64,000 bases of DNA from Nocardia anocheti (GTDB taxonomy: Bacteria > Actinomycetota > Actinomycetes > Mycobacteriales > Mycobacteriaceae), in NCBI RefSeq assembly GCF_029675105.1, contig NZ_JAQQFV010000005.1, positions 372,001-436,000 of the forward strand, read 5' to 3'. Positions within the stretch are counted from its first letter, which is position 1. Each line of letters begins with the position of its first letter. Below the pieces are notes generated by a model. It saw nothing but the letters and a program-made list of their open reading frames with translations, did not search any database and had not been told where the DNA came from. Shown here one piece after another: positions 26,934 through 35,446 of this stretch. A program made the translations under genes and the position numbers.

Positions 26934-28649
26934 GTGCCACTCGCCGTTTCCACCACCACACTCGACGCCTCGGCCCTGCGGCTCGACGCCGCACCGGTCG
27001 ACTACGCGCTGGTCGCACTGTATTTCGTCTTCGTCCTCGGGATCGGACTGATCGCCCGGCGCCGGGTGTCCACCAGTGTCGACTTCTTCCTGTCCGGTCG
27101 TTCGCTGCCCGCCTGGGTGACCGGGCTGGCGTTCATCTCCGCCAATCTGGGCGCGGTGGAGATCATGGGCATGTCCGCCAACGGCGCCCAGTACGGGTTT
27201 CCCACCTTCAACTACTTCTGGATCGGCGCCGTCCCGGCCATGCTGTTCCTCGGCGTGGTGATGATGCCGTTCTACTACGGCTCCAAGGTGCGCTCGGTGC
27301 CGGAGTTCATGCGCAAGCGGTTCGGCACCGGCGCGCACCTGGTGAACGCGTTGAGTTTCGCGCTCGCGCAGGTGCTGATCGCGGGGGTGAACCTCTATCT
27401 GCTGGGCACCATCGTCAATGTGCTGCTGGGTTGGCCGCTGTGGATCTCGGTGGTGGTCGCCGCGGCGATCGTGCTGTCGTATGTGACCCTCGGCGGGCTC
27501 TCGGCCGCGATCTACAACGAGGTGCTGCAGTTCTTCGTCATCGTGGCGGCGCTGCTGCCGTTGACCCTGGTGGGCCTGCATCGCGTCGGCGGCTGGGATG
27601 GTTTGCGCGACAAGGTGACCGCGTCACCGGGTGGCGCCGATCAGCTCAACACGTGGCCGGGCAACGCGATGAGCGGGTTCACCGACAACTTCGCTTCCAT
27701 CCTCGGCATCGTCTTCGGCCTGGGCTTCGTGCTCTCCTTCGGCTACTGGACGACCAATTTCGTGGAAGTGCAGCGCGCTTTGGCGACCCACTCTATCTCG
27801 GCCGCGCAGCGCACCCCCATCATCGGTGCCTATCCGAAGATGTTCATCCCGCTGATCGTGGTGATCCCGGGCATGATCAGCGCGGTCCTGGTTCCGCCGA
27901 TGATCGAGTACAAGCAGCAGGTGTCGGCGAATCCGGACTTCGAGGGCGAGGTCACCTACAACCAGGCACTGCTGTACCTGATGAAAGAGGTGCTGCCCAA
28001 CGGGCTGCTCGGGGTGGGTTTGGCGGGTCTGCTCGCGGCCTTCATGGCGGGCATGGCGGCCAATGTGTCGGCGTTCAACACCGTGTTCAGCTTCGATCTG
28101 TGGCAGCAGTACGTGCGCAAGGACCGCCCCGACGGCTATTACCTGCGGGTCGGTCGGCTCGCGACCGTGGGCGCGACGGTTGCGGCCATCTTCACCGCGT
28201 TCATCGCGGGCGGCTTCAGCAATATGATGGACTACCTGCAAACGCTGTTCAGCTTCTTCAACGCGCCGCTGTTCGCGACGTTCATCCTCGGCATGCTGTG
28301 GAAGCGGATGACCCCGGCGGCGGGCTGGATCGGCCTGGTCAGCGGCACGCTGGCGGCGGTGTTCGTCTTCCTGCTCAACGAGACCGGGGTGACGAACCTG
28401 TCCGGACAGGGCGCCAGTTTCGTGGCCGCCGGTGCCGCGTTCGTGGTCGACATCGCCGTCAGCGTCGCGGTCACCCTGGTGACCAGGCCGAAACCCGCCG
28501 CCGAGCTGGTGGGCCTGGTGTACTCGGAGACGCCCAAGGCGCTGCGCACCGATCCCGACGCGGACTCGCTGCCGTGGTATCAGCGGCCCGTGCTGCTGGC
28601 CGGGATCGCGCTGGTGCTGGTGATCGCGTTGAACATCGTCGTCGGATAG
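26934..28649 (+). CDS. Sodium/solute symporter, probable galactose or glucose transporter
   Basis: A 571-residue member of the solute:sodium symporter family (SSS, vSGLT type; PF00474) with about 14 helices. The SSS core 'DFFLSGRSLPAWVTGLAF' (near residue 50) and 'GLAGLLAAFMAGMAANVSAFNTVF' region (near residue 365) are clear. The sugar-type subfamily and the galK gene just upstream suggest galactose uptake with sodium. The start is GTG with AGGAGA about 8 nt upstream. A 142-bp spacer separates it from galK, so cotranscription is likely but not certain. Confidence 0.85.
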   Translation: MPLAVSTTTLDASALRLDAAPVDYALVALYFVFVLGIGLIARRRVSTSVDFFLSGRSLPAWVTGLAFISANLGAVEIMGMSANGAQYGFPTFNYFWIGAVPAMLFLGVVMMPFYYGSKVRSVPEFMRKRFGTGAHLVNALSFALAQVLIAGVNLYLLGTIVNVLLGWPLWISVVVAAAIVLSYVTLGGLSAAIYNEVLQFFVIVAALLPLTLVGLHRVGGWDGLRDKVTASPGGADQLNTWPGNAMSGFTDNFASILGIVFGLGFVLSFGYWTTNFVEVQRALATHSISAAQRTPIIGAYPKMFIPLIVVIPGMISAVLVPPMIEYKQQVSANPDFEGEVTYNQALLYLMKEVLPNGLLGVGLAGLLAAFMAGMAANVSAFNTVFSFDLWQQYVRKDRPDGYYLRVGRLATVGATVAAIFTAFIAGGFSNMMDYLQTLFSFFNAPLFATFILGMLWKRMTPAAGWIGLVSGTLAAVFVFLLNETGVTNLSGQGASFVAAGAAFVVDIAVSVAVTLVTRPKPAAELVGLVYSETPKALRTDPDADSLPWYQRPVLLAGIALVLVIALNIVVG

Positions 28650-28661
28650 GGAGTCAGGGCA

Positions 28662-28895
28662 ATGCTTTTCGATATCCGTACCATCATCGGCGCCCTGCTG
28701 GGCTGTTACGGCGTGGTACTGGTGGTCACCTCGCTGCTCCAGGACGACGCGGTCCAGTCGGCCAAGACCGGCGGCGTCGACGTGAATCTGTGGGCGGGCC
28801 TCGGCATGGCCGCGGTGGCGGTGGTGTTCGTCGGGTGGGCGCTGCTGCGACCGGTGCGTGCCCCCGCGCCCGAGGAACACACGCCGGACCCGTGA
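28662..28895 (+). CDS. Small two-helix membrane protein beside the symporter
   Basis: A 77-residue protein with two transmembrane helices (about residues 7-26 and 43-62), a short polar loop and a Pro/Glu-rich tail. It starts 12 nt after the symporter stop with its own GGGAGT, so it is almost surely cotranscribed. It may be an accessory subunit of the symporter; such small partners accompany some SSS transporters in actinobacteria. Confidence 0.75.
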   Translation: MLFDIRTIIGALLGCYGVVLVVTSLLQDDAVQSAKTGGVDVNLWAGLGMAAVAVVFVGWALLRPVRAPAPEEHTPDP

Positions 28896-28899
28896 CGGG

Positions 28900-30483
28900 T
28901 CACGCCTGGTTGGCGCCCGCGATGCCGTCCTCGACCACGAAACTCGCCCGGTCGGTGATCGGCGCACCGGGCCGGGTGACGTACGGGACGACCCGGAAAT
29001 CGCTGCGCCACCACCGATGATCCAGTTCGACGCGGACGTAACCGCGCTGGCGGTTGTAGAACTTCATATCGGGATTGGCGGCGAGCAGGACGCGGCCGGT
29101 GTCGGTGAGGTCCCCGCCGTCACCGCCGGTGGTGATCGAGGTGCCGGTGAACTCGGTCGCCACCACGGCGGACCCGGGATCGCTGTAGTCGCGGCGCAGA
29201 TCGGCGACGTAGTTCTCGTGGCGGTCACCGGTGATCACCACCAGATTGCCCGCCGCGCGGTCGGCGGCCGCGCCGAGTACGGCATTGCGGTCGGCGACGT
29301 AGCCGTCCCAGGCGTCGGTACCCACCAGCAGCGCGGGGCCGGGGTCGTAGTCGGACTGCGCCATCGCGACCTGGTTGCCGAGCACCTGCCAGCGGGCCGG
29401 TGAGGTGGCCAGGCCGTCGACGAGCCAATCCCGCTGGGCCGCACCGAGAATCGTGCGGTCCGGGGCGAAGCGCTCGGCGCAGCCGGTGACCGCGGTGCCG
29501 TCGCCGCAGGCCAGCGCGGAGCGGTACTGCCGGGTATCGATCATGGTGAACTCGGCCAGGTCGCCGAAACGGTAGCGGCGGTGCAGGTGCAGGCTCGGCC
29601 CGATCGGCAGCTGGGCGCGGCGCATCGGCTGGTGCTCGTACATCGCCTGGAAGGCCGCCGCCTTGCGGCGCCGGAACAGCGGGGGCAGACGGTGGATGTC
29701 GAAGCCGAGGCCGGGATGCTCACCGGCCCAGTTGTTGTCGACCTCGTGGTCGTCGAGGGTGACCAGCCAGGGGAACGCCGCGTGCGAGGCTTGGAGCGGC
29801 GCCTCGGATTTGGCCTGGGCGTAGCGCAGCCGGTAGCCGGTCAGATCCACGGCCTCCCCGGCCAGCTGCGGCGGCATGCTCGCCCCGCGCCGGGCCAGCA
29901 GCCAGGAGGTCTCGTAGATGTAGTCGCCCAGGTGCACGACCAGGTCGAGGTCTTCGGCGCCCAGATGCTCGTAGGCGGTGTAGTAGCCCGAACTCCAGGA
30001 CTGACAGGACGCGAACGCGAACCGCATCCGCGCGGTCGGGCTGTCCGAGGCGGGCGCGGTGCGGGTGCGCCCGACCGGTGAGATCGCCGAACCCACCCGG
30101 AAGCGGTAGTGGTACCAGCGGTCCGGGGCGAGCCCGGCGATCTCGGGGTGCACGCTGTGGCCCAGCGCGCGGGTCGCCACCGCCTCACCCCTGGCGACGA
30201 TCTTCGCGAACCGCTCGTCCTCGGCGACCTCGTAGTCGACGGTGACCGGCGCGACCGGCATCCCGCCGTACCCGTCGGGCGCCAGCGGGTCCGGGGCGAG
30301 CTTCGTCCACAGCACGAAGCCGTCCGGTGTCGGCTCGCCCGAGGCGACACCCAGCGAGAACAGGTCACCGCCAGGGCGGCGCGGGGCGGCGAAGCGGGCG
30401 CTGCTCGCCGCCGAGGCACCCACCGCGGCCGCGAGCGACCCCGCGACGCCGTAGCGCAGCAGCTGCCTGCGGGATACCGCCAT
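28900..30483 (-). CDS. phoD: Tat-exported alkaline phosphatase D
   Basis: A 527-residue PhoD-family phosphodiesterase/phosphatase. The N-terminus 'SRRQLLRYGVAGSLAAAV' is a twin-arginine signal. A PhoD N-terminal domain (about residues 38-130) is followed by the metallophosphatase core with 'HLGDYIYE', 'LDDHEVDNNW' and 'VVITGDRHENY' metal ligands (Ca/Fe site). It releases phosphate from extracellular esters. The ATG at 30483 has AAGGA about 9 nt upstream. The convergent small membrane gene ends 4 bp away. Confidence 0.92.
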   Translation of the reverse strand: MAVSRRQLLRYGVAGSLAAAVGASAASSARFAAPRRPGGDLFSLGVASGEPTPDGFVLWTKLAPDPLAPDGYGGMPVAPVTVDYEVAEDERFAKIVARGEAVATRALGHSVHPEIAGLAPDRWYHYRFRVGSAISPVGRTRTAPASDSPTARMRFAFASCQSWSSGYYTAYEHLGAEDLDLVVHLGDYIYETSWLLARRGASMPPQLAGEAVDLTGYRLRYAQAKSEAPLQASHAAFPWLVTLDDHEVDNNWAGEHPGLGFDIHRLPPLFRRRKAAAFQAMYEHQPMRRAQLPIGPSLHLHRRYRFGDLAEFTMIDTRQYRSALACGDGTAVTGCAERFAPDRTILGAAQRDWLVDGLATSPARWQVLGNQVAMAQSDYDPGPALLVGTDAWDGYVADRNAVLGAAADRAAGNLVVITGDRHENYVADLRRDYSDPGSAVVATEFTGTSITTGGDGGDLTDTGRVLLAANPDMKFYNRQRGYVRVELDHRWWRSDFRVVPYVTRPGAPITDRASFVVEDGIAGANQA

Positions 30484-30603
30484 CGCCCGTGGTTCCTTTC
30501 GCCGCCGACCGGAGATCACTGTCGATTCTGTCCGGTTTCCGCGCGTGCGGCGAGTGCGATGCGTCCCGGCCCCGCCGGAGGACAGGCCGGGACGCGGTGT
30601 CCG

Positions 30604-31299
30604 CTACTTCGCGGGCGGGGTGAACGGGGCGTTGATGGTGGTGACGTACTGGATCGCCGCCCCGACCGCGACCGGCGCGGCGATGAGGACCTGCCCGGCC
30701 AGCGCCCCCAGCGAGCCGACGGCGAGGATGCCCCCGAGGCAGCCCACCGCCGCGGCCGGAATGAACGGACCGAACAGTCCGATGATGGTGGCGGAGGCGA
30801 CCGTCGCGCCGATGACGCCGCCGAGCACACAGCCGACCGCCGCGCCGCCGATGCCGCCCACCAGCGCGCCGATCGCGGCACCGAGGCTGATCGTGCTGGT
30901 CATCCGCGACCAGGCGGCCTGCTCCCGGTCGTACTCCGACTTCCACGGTGCCTTGTCCTCGAAGGGCAGCGCGACCGGCTGGTAGACGGCCTTGGCCATA
31001 TCCAGTTCGGGGGTGAGGGTGGCGCTGCGGCCGGTGATCTGGGCGGCGATCGGGAACTCGAAGTCGTCGAGACGGAAACGCAACGGGGTCGCGGCGACGG
31101 TGGTGCCGTCGGCGGCGAGCACCTTGAACGCGCCGTCCTCGGTGATCAGCGAGCCCGCGTCGGTGGTGATGTGCGAGACGCCGTCGATGGCTTCGGCGGT
31201 GAAGCCGATCGGGGCCGGGTCGGCGTGGGCGGTGGTGGCGGTGACGGTGCCCGCGGCGAGCAGGGCGGCGGTGGCCAGGGCGAGCTTGGTGAACGTCAT
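30604..31299 (-). CDS. Secreted protein with glycine-zipper segment
   Basis: A 231-residue protein with a Sec signal (residues 1-26, cleavage after 'TTAHA'). A soluble beta-rich part (about 30-125) is followed by hydrophobic Gly/Ala-rich stretches with GxxxG patterns ('GALVGGIGGAAVGCVLGGVIG', about 142-165) that could insert in a membrane or self-associate. No family known to me; similar layouts are common in Nocardia. It is 112 nt from the PepSY gene on the same strand, so not obviously its partner. AAGGAAC precedes the ATG. Confidence 0.7.
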   Translation of the reverse strand: MTFTKLALATAALLAAGTVTATTAHADPAPIGFTAEAIDGVSHITTDAGSLITEDGAFKVLAADGTTVAATPLRFRLDDFEFPIAAQITGRSATLTPELDMAKAVYQPVALPFEDKAPWKSEYDREQAAWSRMTSTISLGAAIGALVGGIGGAAVGCVLGGVIGATVASATIIGLFGPFIPAAAVGCLGGILAVGSLGALAGQVLIAAPVAVGAAIQYVTTINAPFTPPAK

Positions 31300-31411
31300 G
31301 GTGGTTCCTTCATCCGGGATGTCTACGGGCAGGCGTCATCGCGACGGCACCCGAAGACGGGAAAGTGTGTGGCGGCGCGGCGGTTTCGCCACGCCGAGTA
31401 GGGGAGTGGGG

Positions 31412-32863
31412 TCAGGCGTCGGGGTAGGCGCGCGCGGCCAGGCCGAGTGCGACGTCGACGAGCAGGAAGGCCAGCAGGCTCAGCCCGACGAGCGGAATGA
31501 ACCAGCCGACACCGACCGCGGCGACGACCAGCGGCACGGCCAGCCACGGCGACGTGCGTCGCAGGACCCCGCGACGCGGCGGCGTGCCGAGCGCGAGCCG
31601 GGTCGCCTTGCGGGTGGGCCTGCGCTGCCACCACATGAGGTAGCCGAGCACGGCGACGGTGATCAGGCCGAGCATGATCGCGAGCAGAAGCAGCTGGTTG
31701 GGCAGCCCGAACAGCAGACCCATGTGGAAGGCGATGCCCCAGTTGGTGAGCTTGGCCATGAGCGGCCAGTCGGCGTAGGCGAGCCGGTCGGTCACGGTGC
31801 CCGTCGCGCCGTCGACCGCGACGGCGTCGATGGTGTAGGTGCCCGGTAGGCGGATCTCCTTGACGACGAACGCCTGCTCCGGCTTACCCGGAATGCTGAT
31901 CTCGGCGCCCTGGTCGATGCCTTCGGCCTGCGCCACCGCGAAGACCCGGTCGAGCTGGGCGATGATGGCGGTCGGGTCGGCCGGGGCGGGGGCGACGGTG
32001 CCCGCGCTGTGGTGGTCACCGCCCGCGGGCTGGGCCGGGCCGGTCGCGCCGGGCAGGGTCGCGGTGACCGCGGGGGTGGTCCAGCTGAGTTCCTGGCGCA
32101 GCTTCGTGACGTTCTCGCCCGCGTAGGTCGACCAGGTCATGCCGGTGGCCGAGAGCAGCAGCGCCACCGGCAGCACCCACAGCCCGATCGCGCCGTGCCA
32201 GTTCATCTTCCGGCGTCGGGGCTGGGACAGGTCGGGCGTCAGCAGCCAGCGTGCCTGGTTGCGGGCGCGGCGCTTGCGTACCCGGTGCACCCACAGCACC
32301 AGGCCGAACAGCGCGATCACCCACAGCCAGGACGCGGCCAGCTCGCTGTAGAGCCTGCCCGGTTCACCCAGGTGCAGGCTGCGATGGAATTCGCTGAGCC
32401 ACGCCCGCAGCGGCAGCGCGCCGCCACTGCCGTAGACGACGGCCTCGCCCACCGGCTGCGCGGTGTGCGGGTCGACGAAGACCGAGAGCCGCTCGGAATC
32501 GCCGAGCGACGGGTCGTTGAACAGCACGCGGGTGGTGTCACCCTGGCCGGGTGCCGGGGCGACGGCGACCGGAGTGAGATCCGGTCGGGCGGAGACGGCG
32601 GCGCCGACCTGGGTCGAGAGGGCCTGGTCGGGGCCGGTGGTGTCGACCTGGAGCAGATCGCGCGAGACGATCTGCTCGAGCGTCGGCGCGATCGCGTAGA
32701 GCGCGCCGGTGAACGCCGCGACGAGGATGAACGGGGCGACGAAGATCCCCGCGTAGAAATGCAGGCGCAGGGCCAGCGGCGCCAGGCGCACGGCCCGGCG
32801 TCTGCCGGGCGGAGGGGTTGCCGAGGTCTCGACCTCGACCGGACGGGTGTCCGTGATGCTCAT
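31412..32863 (-). CDS. PepSY-associated membrane protein
   Basis: A 483-residue protein of the PepSY_TM family (PF03929): a helix at about residues 37-57, a PepSY-type soluble segment, two middle helices ('ASWLWVIALFGLVLWVHRVRKRR' region), a second PepSY segment after 'STYAGEN', then three or four C-terminal helices. Family members are often tied to iron or copper uptake and metalloreduction, but no ligand is identified here. The ribosome binding site is weak. It lies 211 bp from the next gene upstream. Confidence 0.8.
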   Translation of the reverse strand: MSITDTRPVEVETSATPPPGRRRAVRLAPLALRLHFYAGIFVAPFILVAAFTGALYAIAPTLEQIVSRDLLQVDTTGPDQALSTQVGAAVSARPDLTPVAVAPAPGQGDTTRVLFNDPSLGDSERLSVFVDPHTAQPVGEAVVYGSGGALPLRAWLSEFHRSLHLGEPGRLYSELAASWLWVIALFGLVLWVHRVRKRRARNQARWLLTPDLSQPRRRKMNWHGAIGLWVLPVALLLSATGMTWSTYAGENVTKLRQELSWTTPAVTATLPGATGPAQPAGGDHHSAGTVAPAPADPTAIIAQLDRVFAVAQAEGIDQGAEISIPGKPEQAFVVKEIRLPGTYTIDAVAVDGATGTVTDRLAYADWPLMAKLTNWGIAFHMGLLFGLPNQLLLLAIMLGLITVAVLGYLMWWQRRPTRKATRLALGTPPRRGVLRRTSPWLAVPLVVAAVGVGWFIPLVGLSLLAFLLVDVALGLAARAYPDA

Positions 32864-33074
32864 GATGATTCGTTTCTGCCAGGGCTGGAGCCCGGTGGCG
32901 CGCGTGATGACCCGACGACGGATCGTGCGCACCGGACCTGGCCAGCGCTGTCCACGCCGCGAAGCTCGCGGCCGATCCCGCATCGTCGACAGTGCCCATG
33001 GGACACGTCAGGGGTCGGCCGGGAGACCCGGCGAAACAGCGCACGGGGAAGGTCCGTGCACCGGGTGAGGGAGA

Positions 33075-33635
33075 TCAGAAAGGAATCGCGAGGGGTGGAC
33101 CGCGGGTGCGCAGCGTCTGCGCGGCGAAGATCCGCAGGATGACGCGGTCACGATGGATCAGGCGCAGCGGCGCCGGGTCGGGGACGCGGGGGGCGCGGTA
33201 GCGCAGGGGCAGGATCCGCGCCAGCACGGCACTGCCGATCCGGTAGGCGGCCTCGGCACCGAGGATGACGGCGGCGGCCAGGATCGCGGCCACCAGGTGG
33301 GCGGCGAGCATGCCCAGGCCGAGCGAGTCGGCGCCGTGATGGGAGTGCCCGGACCAGCTCATGGTGGTGTGGCCGAGCAACTGCCCGCCCAACAGCACCG
33401 CGGCCAGCCCGACCGCGCCGTGGCGCAGCGGGCCGATCCCCGCCACCACCGCGCCGATCACGGCCGAGACCGCGGCCAGCAGGGCGACGGTGGTACTTCC
33501 GGGCAGCGCGCCCCCGGCGGCCAAGCCGTGCGCGGCCAGCGACAACGCCCCCGACATCGAGCCCGCGCAGGCACCGCGCAGCCGCGCGCCGACGGCACGC
33601 GACGGCGCGGAGGCCCGCGCGAACTCGATGATCAC
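33075..33635 (-). CDS. His-containing membrane protein, unknown function
   Basis: A 186-residue protein with about four hydrophobic segments. A loop contains 'MSWSGHSHHGADS' with a Met and three His, a possible metal-contact loop. In several actinobacteria such proteins sit beside PepSY proteins in copper or iron gene sets; that link is inference. The GTG at 33635 has no strong ribosome binding site. Upstream (32864-33074) of the PepSY gene the spacer holds nothing recognised. Confidence 0.6.
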   Translation of the reverse strand: MIIEFARASAPSRAVGARLRGACAGSMSGALSLAAHGLAAGGALPGSTTVALLAAVSAVIGAVVAGIGPLRHGAVGLAAVLLGGQLLGHTTMSWSGHSHHGADSLGLGMLAAHLVAAILAAAVILGAEAAYRIGSAVLARILPLRYRAPRVPDPAPLRLIHRDRVILRIFAAQTLRTRGPPLAIPF

Positions 33636-33663
33636 CGGCTGATGATAGACGACCGGTATCGGC

Positions 33664-35322
33664 TCACTGCCCGTCGACCGCCATCTCGACCAGCGGCTTG
33701 CGCAGCAGTTTGCCGGTGGCGTTGCGCGGCAGTTCGTCGAGGAAGATCACCTCGCGCGGCACCTTGTAGCGGGCCAGGTTGGCGCGCACGAACTCCTTGA
33801 TCTCGGCCGCGTCGCGCGCCGAGTCCGGACCGGGCACCACGAACGCGCGCAGCCGCTTGCCGTAGTCGCGGTCGTCGACGCCCACCACGGCCGCCTCGAA
33901 CACGTCGGCCCGGCCCGCGATGAGGTTCTCCACCTCGAGCGGGAAGACGTTCTCGCCGCCGGAGACGATCATGTCGTCGTCGCGGCCGTCGATGTAGAGC
34001 AGCCCGTCTTCGTCGAAATGGCCGACGTCACCGCTGGACATCATGCCGTCGACCATCTCCTTGGTGCGGCCGTCGGTGTAGCCGGTGAAGGCGAAACCGT
34101 TGTCCACGAAGATGGTTCCGGTGACATTCGGCGCGGTGATCGGCTGGCGGTTCTCGTCGAGCAGCACGATCCGGATGCCGACCGGTGCCTTGCCCGCGGT
34201 GGTCGGCGCCTTGCGCAGGTCCTCGGGGGTGGCCACGGTCATCACCGCGCACTCGGTGGAGCCGTAGAGGTTGTAGAGGGTGTCGCCGAAGTAGTCCAGC
34301 GTGCGGGTCACCACGTCCGGGGCGATGGCCGAGCCCGCCGCGAAGATCACCTTCATGGTGCGCGGGTCGTAGTTCGCCAGCACCGCCTCGTCCAGGTCGA
34401 GGATGCGCTGGAGCATGGTCGGCACCACGACCAGCGAATCCGCCCGGTATTTCACGATATTGGCGAGCGTGAGTTCCGGATCGAACTTGCGCTGCTGGAA
34501 GATCACCCGATTGCCCAGCGCCAGCCCGAGGGTGAACTGCGACAGGCCGGTGCCGTGGAAGATCGGCGCGGCCATGATCATGGTGCCGTTGTTGGGCAGC
34601 GGCACCCGGTCCACGAACTGCGCCGAGGCGAACGGCGAGACCTTGTCGCGCGGGGCGCCCTTGGGGGTGCCGGTGGTGCCGCTGGTCAGGATGACCATGC
34701 CGCCGGGCTTGCCGGGCGCGCTCAGCGGCGCGACCGAGCGGCCCGCCACCAGCGAGTCCACGGTGGGGATCGACGGGTCGACGCCGTGCGCCTCGTCCAC
34801 CCAGGTGAGCACGCGCGGGATGTCGGCCGGGATGGCGCTCATCAGGTCGACGAACTCGCTGTCGTGCAGCACCGCCTTGACCTTCTCGCGCGCGGCCACA
34901 TCGGCGAACTGCGGCTTGGCGAAACCGGTGTTCATCAGCACCGCCCGCACGCCCAGCTTGCCCGCGGCCAGCAGGCTCAGCACCATGCCGCGATGGTCGC
35001 GGGCCAGCACCGCGACTACATCGCCCTCGGCGATCCCGCTGGCCCGCAGCCCGCGCGCGAAGGCATTGGACTGTTCGTCGAGCTGGCCGAAGGTCAGCTC
35101 ACCGCGCTCGTCGACGATCGCGCCCGCGGTGGGCCGCGACTGCGCCGCGTGCATCACCACGCCCGCGAACGGCCCGAACTTGGAGACGTTGAAGAACGAG
35201 CGGGCGGCATGATCGGGACGCAGCGGATTGAACAGCTTGCGATCGACCATGACCTTGACGCCGAGCGCGAAATCACCGGCACGTCGGGCGGTGCCACCGA
35301 GCGCGGGCAGAGACAGAGACAT
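33664..35322 (-). CDS. Acyl-CoA synthetase (AMP-forming), paralogue 1
   Basis: A 552-residue ANL-superfamily enzyme. Visible motifs are the ATP loop 'ILTSGTTGTPKGAP', the 'LYNLYGSTECAV' adenylate motif, 'SGDVGHFDEDGLLYIDGRDDDMI' region and the C-terminal catalytic Lys in 'LPRNATGKLLRKPL'. It activates a fatty or aromatic acid to its CoA ester. Of FadD type; the substrate is unknown. It is a close paralogue of the next gene upstream and lies 124 bp behind it on the same strand. Confidence 0.9.
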   Translation of the reverse strand: MSLSLPALGGTARRAGDFALGVKVMVDRKLFNPLRPDHAARSFFNVSKFGPFAGVVMHAAQSRPTAGAIVDERGELTFGQLDEQSNAFARGLRASGIAEGDVVAVLARDHRGMVLSLLAAGKLGVRAVLMNTGFAKPQFADVAAREKVKAVLHDSEFVDLMSAIPADIPRVLTWVDEAHGVDPSIPTVDSLVAGRSVAPLSAPGKPGGMVILTSGTTGTPKGAPRDKVSPFASAQFVDRVPLPNNGTMIMAAPIFHGTGLSQFTLGLALGNRVIFQQRKFDPELTLANIVKYRADSLVVVPTMLQRILDLDEAVLANYDPRTMKVIFAAGSAIAPDVVTRTLDYFGDTLYNLYGSTECAVMTVATPEDLRKAPTTAGKAPVGIRIVLLDENRQPITAPNVTGTIFVDNGFAFTGYTDGRTKEMVDGMMSSGDVGHFDEDGLLYIDGRDDDMIVSGGENVFPLEVENLIAGRADVFEAAVVGVDDRDYGKRLRAFVVPGPDSARDAAEIKEFVRANLARYKVPREVIFLDELPRNATGKLLRKPLVEMAVDGQ

Positions 35323-35446
35323 CGAACAGCCTTCCGGCGGTGGCCCATGACGAGGGGGCCGGACCGCGTCCTCGAGATCCAGTGCTGGGTGACAGTATCA
35401 AGTACCGGCGGTTCCGGTGACAAGCAGTCTCAGGTACTCGCCGGTA

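Noticed and set aside
35403..35446. 8-bp inverted repeat between the two synthetase genes
   Set aside because: Spacer of 28 nt is too long for a convincing terminator or operator.
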